Of a stretch of 64,000 bases of DNA, positions 61,989 to 64,000 are shown piece by piece. Position 1 is the first letter of the stretch; each line of letters begins with the position of its first letter. Location of the stretch: positions 124,001-188,000 of the forward strand of contig QKIQ01000057.1 in the NCBI GenBank assembly GCA_003249555.1, given 5' to 3'. The translations under genes were made by a program, and so were the position numbers. The stretch is from Clostridia bacterium (GTDB taxonomy: Bacteria; Bacillota; Clostridia; Christensenellales; SZUA-584). Under the pieces are notes generated by a model. That model had not been told where the DNA came from. It did no database searches and saw only the letters and a program-made list of their open reading frames with translations.

Positions 61989-63057
61989 CTGCTTTGCTTC
62001 TTGTGCATTTGGTCTTGAATCGTTAACCGCTGCAGAACTCAGAAAATTAAGACTCGACGGCGTGAGCGCCAGAGACGCCCGGGTCTATTTTAATGCCGAC
62101 GAACGCGGCATCGCGCTCGCGAACCTTTGCCTGCGTACAGCGGACAGGGTATATATAGAGCTGGGCACGTTTGAAGCCACAACGTTCGACGCGTTGTTTG
62201 AAGGCGTCCGCGCGATTGCGCTGGAAGATCACATCCCCAAGGATGCCGCGTTTCCCGTCAACGCCGACTCGGTGGGCAGCGCTCTTTTTAGCGTATCGGA
62301 CATTCAGTCTATCAGCAAGAAGGCGGCTGTCACGCGGCTCATGGACAGGCATCGGGTATCAGTGCTGCCTGAAACCGGCGACCGCTACGACATTCACGTT
62401 AAGATACTTCGCAATCAGGTGTCGGTCTGCCTAAACACCAGCGGCATGGGGCTGAACCGCCGTGGCTACCGTAAGGCGAATGTGGCCGCCCCCATACGCG
62501 AGACGCTTGCGGCGGGGCTTGTGATGCTGTCTGGTTGGGGCGGCGGCGAGCTCAGTGACCCGATGTGCGGCTCGGGCACTATCGCGATTGAAGCGGCGAT
62601 GCTGGGCGCGAATATCGCACCGGGGCTAAACCGTGCTTTCGATGCGCAAAGCTGGCCGCGTTTTAAAAAGAAGTGGAACACGACTCGCAGTGAAACAGAG
62701 GAAATGCAGACGGAGCCGCCGGTCATCTTCGCGTCGGACATCGATAAGCGCGCGCTCAGCGCCGCGTCCCAAAACGCTGAAGCGGCGGGTGTGAAGCTGA
62801 AAGTTTATCACGCGGATGTGAAAAGCTTTTCGCGCCAATGCACCGTGCTGACCAATCCGCCTTATGCGGTGCGACTGGGAGAAAGGGACGAAGTCCACAG
62901 GCTTTATAGCGATATGGGCCACGCATTTGCAGACGTACCCCAAAAATATATCATATCGGCAGACGATCAATTTGAGCGTTATTTCGGTAAGCGCGCCACA
63001 AAAAAGCGTAAGCTTTACAACGGTAGTATAAGATGTACGTTTTATCAGTATTTTTGA
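61978..63057 (+). CDS. THUMP-domain class I RNA methyltransferase (RlmL-like)
   Basis: A 359-residue RNA methyltransferase. An N-terminal ferredoxin-like/THUMP region (residues 1-155) precedes the catalytic domain with the SAM motif SDPMCGSGTIAIEAAMLGAN and the target motif TNPPYAVRLG. This resembles RlmL/RlmK N-terminal half enzymes that methylate G2445 of 23S rRNA. ATG 61978 and ATG 61969 are both possible; the first is given. Overlaps the HD gene. Confidence 0.85.
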   Translation: MVYNCFASCAFGLESLTAAELRKLRLDGVSARDARVYFNADERGIALANLCLRTADRVYIELGTFEATTFDALFEGVRAIALEDHIPKDAAFPVNADSVGSALFSVSDIQSISKKAAVTRLMDRHRVSVLPETGDRYDIHVKILRNQVSVCLNTSGMGLNRRGYRKANVAAPIRETLAAGLVMLSGWGGGELSDPMCGSGTIAIEAAMLGANIAPGLNRAFDAQSWPRFKKKWNTTRSETEEMQTEPPVIFASDIDKRALSAASQNAEAAGVKLKVYHADVKSFSRQCTVLTNPPYAVRLGERDEVHRLYSDMGHAFADVPQKYIISADDQFERYFGKRATKKRKLYNGSIRCTFYQYF

Positions 63058-63137
63058 ATCAAGTCGTATCGCTGATAAAGGAAGCTTAAAGGTTTTTTAT
63101 GCATTTATTAAATGCGAACATTTAGCGGGGTGGAAAG

Positions 63138-63518
63138 ATGAACAATGAACAGATAAAGACCGATAAAGCGCCCGCAGCCATCGGGCCGTATTCGCAGGCA
63201 ATAAAAACAGGCCGCTTCATTTATACATCGGGACAGATTGCGATGGAGCCTGAAACGGGTGAGATTGCGCGCGGCATCGAGGCGCAGACCAGGCGCGTAC
63301 TGGAAAATCTCAGTGAGGTGCTGAATGCCGCCGGCGCAGGCTTAAAAGACGTCGTCAAAACCACGGTGTTTATCAAGGATATGAATGATTTTCCGATAAT
63401 CAATACGGTGTACGCGCAATATTTTGCAGTGCCTTATCCTGCGCGTTCGTGTGTTGAGGCGGCGCGCTTGCCCAAGGATGTGCTCGTGGAGATCGAAGCA
63501 GTGGCGGTCTGCCCATGA
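63138..63518 (+). CDS. RidA family enamine/imine deaminase
   Basis: A 126-residue trimeric protein: [20 protein letters not shown], the conserved [20 protein letters not shown] helix and the arginine-bearing end [21 protein letters not shown]. RidA enzymes hydrolyse reactive enamines made by PLP enzymes. GGGGTGG upstream. Its stop overlaps the ThiF-like gene start (ATGA). Confidence 0.93.
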   Translation: MNNEQIKTDKAPAAIGPYSQAIKTGRFIYTSGQIAMEPETGEIARGIEAQTRRVLENLSEVLNAAGAGLKDVVKTTVFIKDMNDFPIINTVYAQYFAVPYPARSCVEAARLPKDVLVEIEAVAVCP

Positions 63519-64000
63519 CAACGCCCGACGCTTTTTCAAGAACGGAGCTGCTGCTTGGGGCTGCGGCGATGGACAAACTCAAGAACGCGACGGTGGCGGT
63601 GTTCGGTGTGGGCGGCGTCGGTTCGTTTACTGTGGAGGCGCTTGCGCGCAGTGGTGTGGGCGGCCTTGCTTTGTTCGATGACGACAAGGTCTGCCTGACA
63701 AACATCAATCGCCAGCTTATCGCCACGCACGACACGGTGGGGCGCAGCAAGGTAGCAGCAGCCAAAGAGCGCATACTCTCTATCAATCCGCAATGCGTGG
63801 TTGAGACGCATGCTTGTTTTTATACTGTGCATAATGCCGACGAATACGATCTGTCGCAGTATTCTTATATTGTGGATGCCATCGATACGGTCTCGTCCAA
63901 GCTGACGCTTATTGAGCGCGCCAAGACTGCGGGAGTTCCCATAATCAGCTGCATGGGCGCGGGCAACAAGCTGGACCCCACGCTTTTTGAGGTGGCGGAT
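63515..64000 (+). CDS. tcdA: TcdA/CsdL-like ThiF-family protein (partial, runs off right edge)
   Basis: About 162 residues are present. The E1-like adenylation domain shows the nucleotide loop [20 protein letters not shown], the following [16 protein letters not shown] (with the Arg/Gln of the catalytic loop) and [10 protein letters not shown]. TcdA (CsdL) makes cyclic t6A37 in tRNA; MoeB/ThiF relatives are alternatives until the C-terminus is read. It overlaps ridA by four bases. Confidence 0.85.
   Translation, partial: MTTPDAFSRTELLLGAAAMDKLKNATVAVFGVGGVGSFTVEALARSGVGGLALFDDDKVCLTNINRQLIATHDTVGRSKVAAAKERILSINPQCVVETHACFYTVHNADEYDLSQYSYIVDAIDTVSSKLTLIERAKTAGVPIISCMGAGNKLDPTLFEVAD

Overview
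The window reads as chromosome from an anaerobic, mid-GC member of the Clostridia (Bacillota). The evidence is Gram-positive ribosome binding sites (AGGAGG types), a CtsR-like heat-shock operator, a terminator-type L10 leader, rubrerythrin, a Spo0E-like small protein, PadR/HAAS-type and DUF975 membrane proteins, and several NlpC/P60 and M15 wall hydrolases. Species cannot be named from the sequence alone.

Layout. 1-2.6 kb: minus-strand type IV pilus genes (pilT, pilC, two pilin-like proteins, the last cut by the window edge). 2.7-6.0 kb: repair methyltransferase, cupin, an eroded DUF1858/DUF438 pair, a degenerate inositol-phosphatase-like gene and a GNAT. 6.1-9.8 kb: rpmG-secE-nusG-rplK-rplA-[L10 leader]-rplJ-rplL, ending in a terminator with no rpoB after it. 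10-18 kb: two chemoreceptors (one soluble, with reversed domain order), a PadR pair, fetAB-type transporter and small membrane proteins. 18-22 kb: J-domain protein and ClpB under a CtsR-type operator. 22-31 kb: mixed housekeeping genes (rubrerythrin, membrane MutS-like ATPase, PanE-like, OsmC, FMN-binding, Sel1, AIM24).

31.2-40.3 kb: a plus-strand phage structural block in podovirus (P22-like) order: small membrane protein, portal, XhlA-like, scaffold, coat, small structural protein, connector, His-rich tail protein, large tail/neck protein, fibre-like protein, endolysin. No terminase, integrase, replication or repressor gene is visible, and host-type palindromic repeats sit inside it. A second lysin-like gene lies 2 kb further on. 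A DeoR regulator and an aromatic-acid-exporter/GNAT fusion lie between.

43.6-64 kb: thioesterase, EamA transporter, initiator tRNA-fMet and a damaged elongator tRNA-Met, M15 peptidase and YkvI-like transporter, phasin/UbiB pair, a GIY-YIG gene enclosed by inverted arms and by a 147-bp direct repeat, a beta-glucoside operon (GH1 + GPH symporter), a Kef-type antiporter behind a probable riboswitch-like leader, a hydantoinase-family protein, and a co-directional run of methyltransferase, TPR, HEAT-like, HD, THUMP methyltransferase, RidA and TcdA-like genes.

The strongest candidates for something new are the GIY-YIG/palindrome unit at 50.3-51.0 kb, the terminase-less capsid block, and the antiporter leader at 55.47-55.64 kb. 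All functional calls are from reading motifs and protein sequence; no database search was run.
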